From NCBI GenBank assembly GCA_910588405.1, contig CAJUPT010000014.1, positions 1-59,036 of the forward strand: a DNA stretch of 59,036 nucleotides, written 5' to 3'. Positions 33,457-41,282 of the stretch are shown one piece after another. Positions within the stretch are counted from its first letter, which is position 1, and every line of letters begins with the position of its first letter. Below the pieces are notes generated by a model that had not been told where the DNA came from, searched no databases, and saw only the letters and a list, made by a program, of their open reading frames with translations. A program made the position numbers and the translations under genes. Source of the DNA: an uncultured Lachnospiraceae bacterium (lineage in GTDB: Bacteria; Bacillota; Clostridia; Lachnospirales; Lachnospiraceae).

Positions 33457-35259
33457 ATGAAAATAAGAAACATTTTATTCCCGCGAGCAGCGAGCCGGAT
33501 GACTATGTTTACATGGGCATTTGGCGGCCGCCGCGAGGGCGGAATACTCCGCAGTTTGTTGCGGAGTATTCCGCTTTCTATGATGACAGCCTGCGTTGCG
33601 GTGATATTATTTCCTGCCGTCTCATTGAGAGCAGAGCGGGCGACAGATGTAATAGACGGTGTGATAGCAGAGGGCGTGTACATAGGAGAGATCGATGTCA
33701 GCGGTATGACTGAGACCGAGGCAAAATCGGCCGTAGATCAGTATATGAAGGAAGCAGGACAGGAGAACATTCTGGTCAGGGCCGGGAAGGAATCGGTGAA
33801 GGCAAAGCTGAATGATCTGGGCCTGCAGTGGTCCAACCGGGATGTGGTGAAGGAAGCTGCCGCTTTAGGAAAGACCGGAAATCTGATCAAACGGTATAAA
33901 GACATGATATCTTTGCAGTATGAAAATCATGTTTATGACATCGAAACCGTACTGGACGATCAAAAGCTTACGGACTTCATTCAGGAAGATATGGAGAAGT
34001 TTAATCAGGAAGTGAAGGAGCCGTCTCTGACAAGAGAGGGCGGAAGCTTTCAGGTGACGCCCAGCGCCGAGGGCCTGGAGGTCGATGTGCGGAAAACGGC
34101 GGATGCGATCAGAGAAGCCGTTTTGAATGCGGAAGAATATCACAATATTTCGGTGGAAGCGGTATGCGAGGTGACAAAGCCCAAGCATGATTCCTCTGAG
34201 CTGGAAGCGGTGACGGATGTGCTGGCCACCTATTCTACCAGATACAGTGCTTCCGATGTGGGCCGTACCCAGAGTTTGGAGCTGTCTGCCAGACGTTTGA
34301 ACGGCATCGTTATGTATCCCGGCGATACGATTTCTACGTCATTGCTGATGGGGGAGCGGAGTCCGGAGGGCGGTTACAGCAGCGCGAAAGGCTATGTGGG
34401 CAGCCAGACAGTGGATATGGTGGGCGCCGGAATCTGCCAGACAGCCAGCACTCTTTACTGTGCCGCTTTATACGCGGAGCTTGATGTGGTGGAACGCAGC
34501 AATCATGTAAAGACAGTTAATTATGTGCCCTACGGCATGGATGCTACGATTTACGCAGGTGATGATTACCGGAATCCGAACATAGACCTGAAACTGAAAA
34601 ACGGGTTCCGGCATCCTGTATATATCGAGTCCAGCGCAAGCGGAGGAACCTGCACCTTTACGATTTATGGGAAGAAAACAGATTCGTCCAGACAGGTGGA
34701 TTATGTCTCGACGACGATTCAGGAGACTTATCCCGAACCCCAGTTTGTGCAGGACGCTAATCTGCCTTACGGTTATATGGTGAGAACTCAGGGCGCCTAC
34801 CCGCAGGTGGTGGCTTCGCTTACAAAAATCGTGCGTGTAAACGGCGTGGAGACGGAGCGTTCCGTGCTTCATACGGATAAATATATACCGGCCAGCGCCG
34901 TTTATAATGTAGGAATCAATCCTGCCATACCTCCTTCGGAGGGGATGCAGCCTGCAGATATGAATGCGCTGCAGCAGCTCTGGGCCGCGGCGGGCCAGCC
35001 GCTGGTGGACGGAAGTCAGCTGCCGGCAGATGGAAGTCAGCAGCCAGCAGACGGAAGTCAGCCGCCGGCAGACGGAAGTCAGCTGCCGGCAGACGGAAGT
35101 CAGCAGCCAGTGGATGGAAGTCAGCCGCCGGCAGACGGAAGTCAGCAGCCAGCGGATGGGAGTCAGCAGCCAGCGGATGGGAGTCAGCAGCCAGCGGATG
35201 GGAGTCAGCAGCCTGTGGATGGAGGCCAGCCTGTGGACGGCGGTCAGCAGCCGCAGTAA
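33457..35259 (+). CDS. VanW-family envelope protein with heptad-repeat tail
   Basis: A 600-residue exported protein. A signal-anchor stretch (SMMTACVAVILFPAVSL) begins only at residue 41. It is preceded by about 40 residues, part of which (about 28-39) is encoded by a palindrome. A peptidoglycan-binding-4 type domain follows (GVYIGEIDVSGMTETEAKSAV), then the VanW core (SAKGYVGSQTVDMVGAGICQ), a G5-like beta segment, and ten (A/V)DGSQxP heptads. VanW proteins are widespread accessory cell-wall proteins of unknown biochemical role. AGGAGG at 33443 supports the start at 33457. The C-terminal tail past the stop stays in frame (see findings). Confidence 0.88.
   Translation: MKIRNILFPRAASRMTMFTWAFGGRREGGILRSLLRSIPLSMMTACVAVILFPAVSLRAERATDVIDGVIAEGVYIGEIDVSGMTETEAKSAVDQYMKEAGQENILVRAGKESVKAKLNDLGLQWSNRDVVKEAAALGKTGNLIKRYKDMISLQYENHVYDIETVLDDQKLTDFIQEDMEKFNQEVKEPSLTREGGSFQVTPSAEGLEVDVRKTADAIREAVLNAEEYHNISVEAVCEVTKPKHDSSELEAVTDVLATYSTRYSASDVGRTQSLELSARRLNGIVMYPGDTISTSLLMGERSPEGGYSSAKGYVGSQTVDMVGAGICQTASTLYCAALYAELDVVERSNHVKTVNYVPYGMDATIYAGDDYRNPNIDLKLKNGFRHPVYIESSASGGTCTFTIYGKKTDSSRQVDYVSTTIQETYPEPQFVQDANLPYGYMVRTQGAYPQVVASLTKIVRVNGVETERSVLHTDKYIPASAVYNVGINPAIPPSEGMQPADMNALQQLWAAAGQPLVDGSQLPADGSQQPADGSQPPADGSQLPADGSQQPVDGSQPPADGSQQPADGSQQPADGSQQPADGSQQPVDGGQPVDGGQQPQ
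33539..33574 (+). repeat. Perfect palindrome inside the vanW coding sequence
   Basis: GCGGAATACTCCGCA (33539-33553) / TGCGGAGTATTCCGC (33560-33574), 15 bp, 6-base loop. It encodes residues about 28-39 and is directly preceded by GGCGGCCGCC (33523-33532). The frame is preserved. Confidence 0.85.
35005..35256 (+). repeat. 21-bp coding tandem repeat (DGSQ heptads)
   Basis: Ten 7-residue units (A/V)DGSQ(Q/L/P)P (35005-35214), then VDGGQPVDGGQQPQ. A Pro/Gln-rich wall-spanning tail is likely. Copy number may vary between strains. Confidence 0.88.
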
Positions 35260-35329
35260 GGGGAGTATGGACAGCAATCTGTAGACGACGGACAGGCGTT
35301 GTAAAAGAAAGTGATATATGAGACGGGAA

Positions 35330-35362
35330 AAGAGCTGCTTCATAGCGGAGCGGTTCTTTTTC
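35330..35362 (+). terminator. Terminator after vanW
   Basis: AAGAGCTGCT (35330-35339) / AGCGGTTCTT (35349-35358), 10-bp stem with two G-T pairs, then a T run. The rest of 35363-35562 contains no recognised gene. Confidence 0.7.
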
Positions 35363-35562
35363 TCGTATCTTAGTGCAGGAAAACTCTGTCAATTTTACAT
35401 GAAAGGTTTTCCAAAATTCATAAAATCATAAGAATTGTTTCCATGGATGTTAAAAAGGACCAGGTAAAATTATATCAGACAAACGGTTTTAACGCATGGA
35501 GATATATTCTGTCATAAAATTTTATTGATGGAATATAATGGAAATAGTAAGGGGTATGATTT

Positions 35563-37170
35563 ATGAAAAAAAAGTTTAGGACAGGCTTTGTGATTCTGAT
35601 TGTGATCTGTGTTTTGGCGGCGGGTTTATATACTGCGGGAAGGGTATGTTGGAATTATGCAAAACTGCGTTTATCCCAATATATAGATAAACAGGTGGCA
35701 CAGGAGGTGGAACAGATTGCTACGGAATCGCAGAGCTATCTGCCGGCTAGCGGAACGGAATCCGAATCAGTCAGTGAAACAAAATTTGAATCGAACGGTG
35801 AGACCGAAACCGAATCGATCGATGAAACAGAATCGAACGCCGTAGAGGCAAACGGCCCGGTACGTGAGGAAGAAATATCGAATTTTTCAGCGGAGCTGAT
35901 CCTTCCAAAGGTATTCTATTTCAGGAAAACTGATGAAGATCAGCAATATAATATTTATTATAAAAATATTACGGCTGGCGAATACGATATTTTTGAGCTG
36001 GTTTCTCAAAACGGTACGCAGCTGAGCGATTGCTACAGGTTTCAAACCAGTGAAGTGAATAATAATCTGTTCGATGTCGTGATGCGGCTGTTTTCCAATG
36101 GCAATGAGGTGCTGGCAAGCCAGGGCGTGATTTTTAACTTTGTGGAGCCACAGTCCGATGATGAGATTAATCTGTTGTGTATCGGCGACAGCTGGACGGA
36201 GATGGGCGAATACTGCGGCAGAATTCAGGAGCAGATGGATCACCTGAATCTGGTGGGTGTGATGGAGAAGCCAGGAGAGAACCTGCCCAGGATAGGTCAT
36301 GGAGGCTGGTCACTGTTTAATTATATGAATAATTTTATGACAGACCTAGACAGCCCTTTTCTGTTTCCGATCGGGGTTGCCGGCAGTCAGTATCGGGGCT
36401 GTGTGCAGACGATGAAAAATATTGTCACCTGTGACGACAGCGCATACAATGTGGCGCTTTATAAAAAGTATGCCAGAGGCTGGAAGGATGAGGGTGACTT
36501 TCTGTGGGATGAAGAAGGGTATTATAAGGAACCTTTGCAGGGAGACGTCATGACAGATAACCAGCGGCCGGAAGGCGAGCGGTATATTCAGTGGGATGGC
36601 AGCCAGTGGGTTCCCATGGAACAGCAACCGGAGGGATATGAGTATAATTTTTCCAAATTTATGGAACGGTTTGCGGCTTGCTTTGACGGGAAAAAACCTA
36701 CCCATGTGTCAATCCTGACCGGGGCCAATGATTTTACTTATGGCTGTAATCCGGCTGAGGTCATGGAGTGGATGGATGATTTTCTGGAGCCGATGATTCA
36801 GTCGATTCACGAATATGACCCGGAAATTTGCGTGATGATTGCCTCATGTCAGCTAGGCGCCGATCAGGATGCCTTCGGTAGAACCTTCGGCTCATGGATT
36901 ACCAGCCGTCAGTACAATGATTCTATGAAAACGATGCTGAAGGAAGTACTCCGGAATTATGATAATGATGAGCATAAGGCGAGAAATATTTATGTAGTTC
37001 CGATTTATGCGATGCTGGATACGGAAAATGGTTTTGCCACCGTTGTTGAGCAAGCGGATTCTTACTCTGACGAAACTGTGGAGCGCCATACGGATGCCCT
37101 CCATCCGAACGAGGTGGGAATGAATCAGGTTGGGGACGCATTTTTGGGGATATTGGAGTTGACCAGATAG
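35563..37170 (+). CDS. Secreted SGNH/GDSL-type hydrolase
   Basis: A 535-residue protein with a single N-terminal signal-anchor (TGFVILIVICVLAAGLYTAG). A Glu/Ser-rich linker of about 60 residues is followed by the hydrolase. The catalytic Ser210 is in IGDSWTEMG (block I), GAND is block III, and Asp511/His514 lie in DALHPNEVG (block V), so the active site is complete. The likely substrate is an ester on an extracellular glycan or lipid, but this cannot be read from sequence. It follows vanW with its own upstream region and is near the other surface genes. Confidence 0.85.
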   Translation: MKKKFRTGFVILIVICVLAAGLYTAGRVCWNYAKLRLSQYIDKQVAQEVEQIATESQSYLPASGTESESVSETKFESNGETETESIDETESNAVEANGPVREEEISNFSAELILPKVFYFRKTDEDQQYNIYYKNITAGEYDIFELVSQNGTQLSDCYRFQTSEVNNNLFDVVMRLFSNGNEVLASQGVIFNFVEPQSDDEINLLCIGDSWTEMGEYCGRIQEQMDHLNLVGVMEKPGENLPRIGHGGWSLFNYMNNFMTDLDSPFLFPIGVAGSQYRGCVQTMKNIVTCDDSAYNVALYKKYARGWKDEGDFLWDEEGYYKEPLQGDVMTDNQRPEGERYIQWDGSQWVPMEQQPEGYEYNFSKFMERFAACFDGKKPTHVSILTGANDFTYGCNPAEVMEWMDDFLEPMIQSIHEYDPEICVMIASCQLGADQDAFGRTFGSWITSRQYNDSMKTMLKEVLRNYDNDEHKARNIYVVPIYAMLDTENGFATVVEQADSYSDETVERHTDALHPNEVGMNQVGDAFLGILELTR

Positions 37171-37283
37171 GAATTGGAGGAATATGTTAATAAGCTGAAG
37201 CAAATTTATAGATAAAATTGATCTGGCATGTTTCGATATCTAAAATATTATAAATATTTGAATTATTCAGACATAGGAAATAA

Positions 37284-37346
37284 AAAAACATCCTTAAAAA
37301 TGCAGCTTGGTGATGTGAGCGCCTGGCTGCAGACAGGGATGTTTTT
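37284..37346 (+). terminator. Long hairpin downstream of the hydrolase gene
   Basis: AAAAACATCC (37284-37293) pairs with GGATGTTTTT (37337-37346) and encloses TGCAGC (37301-37306) / GCTGCA (37326-37331). The outer stem ends in Ts, so it can terminate transcription. Confidence 0.6.
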
Positions 37347-37373
37347 GGGCGTTTTATTAAGGATACTTTATAA

Positions 37374-37520
37374 TGACGTATTTCGTCGGATTATGAAGCG
37401 TCCAGGTAAATGTGCCAGTACATAAGTATGTTTTGTGATGACGCATTTCGTCAGATTATGAAGCATCCAGGTAAATGTACCAGTACATATGTATGTTTTA
37501 CGATGACATATTTTGTTGAA
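37374..37520. repeat. 65-bp tandem repeat (2.3 copies) related to the 10181 repeat
   Basis: Units start at 37374, 37439 and 37504 (partial). Each opens TGACGTATTTCGTCGGA or a variant and continues TTATGAAGC, CCAGGTAAATG and CAGTACATA. The opening segment matches 10224-10240 almost exactly (one T/C change). An open frame runs through it into the next gene but has no ribosome site. Confidence 0.85.
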
Positions 37521-37541
37521 CGATACGGAAAAGAGGAAATG

Positions 37542-38441
37542 ATGAAGCTGAAAAATAATTTGCTGCTGGTTCTGGCGGCTTTGATCTGGGGCGTGGCATT
37601 CGTGGCTCAGAGCGTGGGAATGGAATATGTAGGCCCTTTTACGTTTAACGCGGTGAGATTTTTGATAGGAGGGCTGGTGCTGGTTCCCTGTATCTTTTTT
37701 TTGGACAGGAGAGAGCGGAAAGAGAGAGGAGAAAAGATATTAGAACAACGGGAAGCTAGAAGAACATTGCTGCTTGGAGGCTTATGCTGCGGCCTTTGCC
37801 TTACGGTGGCAAGTACGCTGCAACAGTTCGGCATTATGTATACGACGGTGGGGAAGGCCGGGTTTATTACGGCTCTCTATATGATTATTGTGCCTGTCAT
37901 CGGCATTTTCCTGGGGAAAAAGCTTGCGCTGCCCGTATGGGTCAGCGTAGGGCTGGGCGTGGCAGGCATGTATCTGCTGTGTATTACGGAGTCTTTCCAT
38001 ATCAATTTCGGAGATCTGCTGGTTCTGTTATGTTCTATTTGTTTTGCAGGGCATATTTTGGTGATCGACTATTTTTCTCCCCGGGCGGATGGTGTGAAGA
38101 TGTCCTGCATCCAATTTTTTATCTGCGGTATCATCTGTGCAGTTCCCATGCTTTTGCTGGAGCATCCCAGTCTGACGGTGATTCTGAACGCCTGGCAGCC
38201 GATTCTTTATACGGGTATTCTTTCCTGCGGCGTGGCCTATACTCTGCAGATCGTGGCCCAGAAAGGAACCAATCCGGTGGCGGCCTCTCTGCTTTTAAGC
38301 CTTGAATCGGTTTTTTCCGTGCTGGCCGGATGGATGATTCTGGGACAGCGTATGTCAGTGCGGGAGATTTTTGGCTGTGTGCTGGTGTTTGCGGGGATTA
38401 TTCTGGTGCAGATTCCGTGGAAGACGCGGGATGTTCATTGA
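37542..38441 (+). CDS. EamA/DMT-family permease
   Basis: A 299-residue membrane protein of ten hydrophobic segments. It starts MKLKNNLLLVLAALIWGVAF, the typical EamA opening, with the FTFNAVRFLIGGLVL and LLLSLESVFSVLAGW duplications of the two five-helix halves. Metabolite or drug exporter of unknown substrate. AAGAGGAA supports a start at 37539 or 37542. Upstream frame extension is repeat sequence only. Confidence 0.88.
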   Translation: MKLKNNLLLVLAALIWGVAFVAQSVGMEYVGPFTFNAVRFLIGGLVLVPCIFFLDRRERKERGEKILEQREARRTLLLGGLCCGLCLTVASTLQQFGIMYTTVGKAGFITALYMIIVPVIGIFLGKKLALPVWVSVGLGVAGMYLLCITESFHINFGDLLVLLCSICFAGHILVIDYFSPRADGVKMSCIQFFICGIICAVPMLLLEHPSLTVILNAWQPILYTGILSCGVAYTLQIVAQKGTNPVAASLLLSLESVFSVLAGWMILGQRMSVREIFGCVLVFAGIILVQIPWKTRDVH

Positions 38442-38531
38442 TGTTGGGAGATGCTATATATAGAAGCATAGAGGCAAAGATATTGAAATATATTTTTGCG
38501 GAACAAAGGACATTATGAGGATTAAAGAATG

Positions 38532-38561
38532 GAAAGCTACCGAAAGGCGGCTTTCTTTTTT
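38532..38561 (+). terminator. Terminator after the EamA gene
   Basis: GAAAGC (38532-38537) / GCTTTC (38550-38555) with an inner CC/GG pair and six Ts. It closes the GC-richer part of the window. The region 38562-39120 beyond it contains no gene, only the repeats listed next. Confidence 0.75.
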
Positions 38562-38620
38562 GAGGCGGAACAGTCATTTATGCTGACTACAGATTATTGA
38601 TGGAGGGGGAGGGAATGGAA

Positions 38621-38649
38621 ATTTCGCAGATAATCTACATCTGCGAAAA
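38621..38649 (+). repeat. 29-bp inverted repeat, left copy
   Basis: Exact reverse complement of 39057-39085. Each copy is itself a hairpin (TTTCGCAGAT / ATCTGCGAAA, 7-base loop). The two copies bound about 465 bases. Confidence 0.9.
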
Positions 38650-38699
38650 AAGGTGAATATCCTTTAAAAATAGCGGAATTTCAAAGGTCCGCAATCAAA

Positions 38700-38856
38700 T
38701 TGACCATTATTTTGACCATAAATAGACGATTAATAAATTTGTATATTTGTTGATTAAAAAACGAATTGTTTTCGAAGCATCCCAATTTATCAGAAATGGA
38801 TGGAAATGAAAGTATATTTAGTATCAATTTTTTTGACCATTATTTTGACCACAAAT
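38700..38856 (+). repeat. Paired 24-bp direct repeats (TTGACCA type)
   Basis: Copies at 38700-38723 and 38833-38856 differ at one base. Each holds two TTTGACCA-type half-units (TTGACCATTATTTTGACCA). They lie inside the 29-bp inverted repeat pair. They could be protein-binding or recombination sites. Confidence 0.75.
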
Positions 38857-39056
38857 GAAAGATTTACGTGATAAAATGCGGCTGTTTTCTTTGAAAATCA
38901 CCATTGATTGTCACTTATTTTCCTTAATTTCCCATATATTATTAACATTGTAAAAGAGAAATCAAATTATTTTATTGACAATCAGGGAATATAGAAGTAA
39001 AATAGGTGCCATGTGAAATATATATGTAATATTTTTTGCAAATTTTCCCATATTTC

Positions 39057-39085
39057 TTTTCGCAGATGTAGATTATCTGCGAAAT
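39057..39085 (-). repeat. 29-bp inverted repeat, right copy
   Basis: Reverse complement of 38621-38649 at all 29 positions. It lies 36 bases before the zinc-ribbon gene start and could also lie in its mRNA leader. Confidence 0.9.
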
Positions 39086-39120
39086 ATTCTGTTTGTCCGG
39101 AAGCAAGGCGGAGGCCAGGT

Positions 39121-39903
39121 ATGGAAAATATGAGTTTACGGCAGTACTGTATCCGGAATCATAAACCGGAGCTGGTACGGCAGTGGGACATACCGGAAAA
39201 CAGGGATTTTGATCCGGATCAGACCGGTTATGCAAGCCATAAAAAAATATGGTGGCACTGTGATAGGGGCCATAAGTGGCAGGCGATGATCAGCGACAGG
39301 GTGACAAAGGATGTAGGCTGTCCTTACTGTGCAAACCGCAAGGTTCTGGAAGGCTACAATGATCTGGCAAGTACTTGCCCGGAACTTGCATCCCAATGGC
39401 ACCCGTCAAAAAACGGTTCACTTACGCCGAAAATGGTTACGCATGGCAGCTGTAAATCTGTCTGGTGGCAATGTGAGCTGGGCCATGAGTGGAAAGCGGC
39501 AGTAGGAAATCGTGCCACAAAAGGACATGGCTGTCCTTATTGTGCGGGGAAAAAAGCCTGGCCCGGATTTAATGATCTGGCTACCGTAGAACCAGAGCTG
39601 ATGAAAGAGTGGCATCCTACGTTTAATCAGGGAATCGATCCCACAAGAATTATGCCTTGCAGCAGAAAACGTGTCTGGTGGCGGTGTCCGGAAGGACATG
39701 AGTGGGAGACCTATCTGTTTAACAGGACGATCTACAGAAGCGGCTGTCCTTTTTGCGCAGGGAAGCTGTCAAAGCGTAAGGCTGCCGAGTGGATGGCATA
39801 TGCGGCCAAAAAAGAAGTGGAGCTTTCTTTTTTAGATATGCATATAACCGAAACTGATAATCTACTGAAAGAAAAGGAAATCAGTAATCGTATTGCACCG
39901 TAG
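39121..39903 (+). CDS. Zinc-ribbon (treble-clef, DUF4379-like) protein
   Basis: A 260-residue protein with three full repeats of W-W-x-C-x3-H-x-W followed by GCPYC or GCPFC (WWHCDRGHKW..GCPYC; WWQCELGHEW..GCPYC; WWRCPEGHEW..GCPFC), plus a leading partial. Each repeat should bind zinc. Related proteins often end in a nuclease domain; here the C-terminus after the last repeat is a short charged tail with no such domain. GGAGG precedes the ATG at 39121. It stands beside repeats and an intron-like stretch, so it may be part of a decayed mobile segment. Confidence 0.8.
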   Translation: MENMSLRQYCIRNHKPELVRQWDIPENRDFDPDQTGYASHKKIWWHCDRGHKWQAMISDRVTKDVGCPYCANRKVLEGYNDLASTCPELASQWHPSKNGSLTPKMVTHGSCKSVWWQCELGHEWKAAVGNRATKGHGCPYCAGKKAWPGFNDLATVEPELMKEWHPTFNQGIDPTRIMPCSRKRVWWRCPEGHEWETYLFNRTIYRSGCPFCAGKLSKRKAAEWMAYAAKKEVELSFLDMHITETDNLLKEKEISNRIAP

Positions 39904-39912
39904 GTAGAGGGT

Positions 39913-40130
39913 GTGCGGTTTTGGGTGTCTATTTTTAGATAAACATATAATTTAAACTGTGAATCTACCAATAAAACCGGAACTGACTGTGAGAGTTTGA
40001 AGGCTGCACGGGGGTAACGGGGAGATAAAGAGCCGCTATAACCGCAGAAGGCGGTAAAAGTGGAAGACCTCGGGATATTGGAAAGCAATGTCGTGGGGAT
40101 GGCGAAGCTATGGTTTTTAAGCTGATGATG
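39913..40130 (+). ncRNA. Group II intron 5'-end-like fragment (tentative)
   Basis: Begins with GTGCG at 39913, the group II intron 5' consensus, 10 bases past the previous stop. Further in, ACCGC/GCGGT (40041-40055) and a 13-base stem CCTCGGGATATTG / CAATGTCGTGGGG (with loop GAAAG) show strong RNA structure. The arrangement resembles domain I of group II introns. No domain V, reverse transcriptase or 3' end is seen, so it would be truncated. A riboswitch or capsule-operon leader is an alternative. The sequence from 40131 to 40355 has no gene; a weak CTAAAC/GTTTAG repeat (40293-40319) is the only feature. Confidence 0.4.
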
Positions 40131-40355
40131 TTATAAGTCAGGAATGTTTTTGCGGCTTATTTTGTTATATCAGTATGCAGGAAAGTGGTCAATATGTGGT
40201 GGATTCTGTTTAGATAGAGGGAATGAAGGCAGTGATTATGTTTAAAGAAAGTTCCTATATCAGATATCAATTTTATCAGGGATGAACAAGTGCTAAACCT
40301 GCTTAATGAAATAGTTTAGTATATATGAATAATATGTGGAGGATTGACGGCTATT

Positions 40356-41282
40356 ATGAAGAAGATTTTACCGGCAACTGGGGTTGCGGTGGCTTTGTTG
40401 ATAGCAACAGTTGCAGTGGTAAAGAAAAAGGATTCTATATATGATAATGAGCCAGAACAGAAGAATCCAATGGAGAATAAGAAAGTTGTTTTTGTGGAGG
40501 ATGACGGTGACGCAGAGAATGCAGATGGTACAAAGGGGCATCTGGAAGCGGTTGGGGAAGGCGATTACAAAGCCGGATTTTATGATAAGTGTTTAAAGAG
40601 ACTGATAGATATCATTCTTTCATTTCTTGGACTCATTGTCTTGTCGCCAGTTTATTTATTCTTTACTATCGCTATTAAGATAGATGATCCTGGTTCCGTT
40701 TTATTCACGCAAAAGCGTGTTGGTAAAAATAAGCAGTACTTTAAGCTGCACAAATTCAGAACTATGAAAATGGCTACACCACATGATGTGCCAACCCATA
40801 TGTTGGATAATCCGGATCAGTACATCACCAGTATTGGAAAATTCATGAGGTTCCATAGCATCGACGAACTGGTTCAGGTTTGGGATATCTTTGTTGGAAA
40901 CATGTCAATCATAGGACCTAGACCGGCGCTTTGGAATCAGGATGTATTGACTTCTGAAAGAGATAAATGGGGAGCTAATGACATCAAGCCCGGTTTGACC
41001 GGATGGGCGCAGATTAACGGTAGGGATGAACTGGAGATTCCGGTAAAAGCAAAGCTGGATGGTGAATATGCAGAAAAATTGAAAAAAGGCGGATTCAGTG
41101 CCTTTGCTTTTGATGTGCGATGTTTTTTTGGAACAGTATTCTCAGTCATCAGAGGTGACGGAGTAGTTGAAGGTGGTACCAGAGAGTTGAAAAAACATGA
41201 TCCGTTCCTAACGTCACCGATCAATCCGAATGATGGAAATACAGTATATCCGGAAGATGATTATCAGATTGGAGATAAATGA
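40356..41282 (+). CDS. Phosphoglycosyl transferase (polyprenyl-phosphate sugar-1-phosphate transferase)
   Basis: Transfers a sugar-1-phosphate from a UDP sugar to undecaprenyl phosphate, the first step of the locus. The core has KRLIDIILSFLGL at about residue 80, VLFTQKRVGKNKQYFKLHKFRTM, the catalytic Asp-Glu in HSIDELVQVWDI, and MSIIGPRPAL. It has a long extra N-terminus: a hydrophobic stretch (TGVAVALLIATVAVV) and an acidic linker of about 45 residues before the core. The ATG 40356 lies 13 bases from GGAGG, and a TTG at 40344 is too close. Confidence 0.9.
   Translation: MKKILPATGVAVALLIATVAVVKKKDSIYDNEPEQKNPMENKKVVFVEDDGDAENADGTKGHLEAVGEGDYKAGFYDKCLKRLIDIILSFLGLIVLSPVYLFFTIAIKIDDPGSVLFTQKRVGKNKQYFKLHKFRTMKMATPHDVPTHMLDNPDQYITSIGKFMRFHSIDELVQVWDIFVGNMSIIGPRPALWNQDVLTSERDKWGANDIKPGLTGWAQINGRDELEIPVKAKLDGEYAEKLKKGGFSAFAFDVRCFFGTVFSVIRGDGVVEGGTRELKKHDPFLTSPINPNDGNTVYPEDDYQIGDK

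Noticed and set aside
35005..35256. CRISPR-like array
   Set aside because: The periodicity is a 21-base coding repeat of DGSQ heptads without unique spacers.
37228..37540. Protein-coding start for the EamA gene inside the 65-bp repeats
   Set aside because: No ribosome site; membrane protein homology begins at MKLKNN (37542).
39913..40130. Cyclic-di-GMP, cobalamin or T-box riboswitch
   Set aside because: None of their conserved core sequences could be found by eye.
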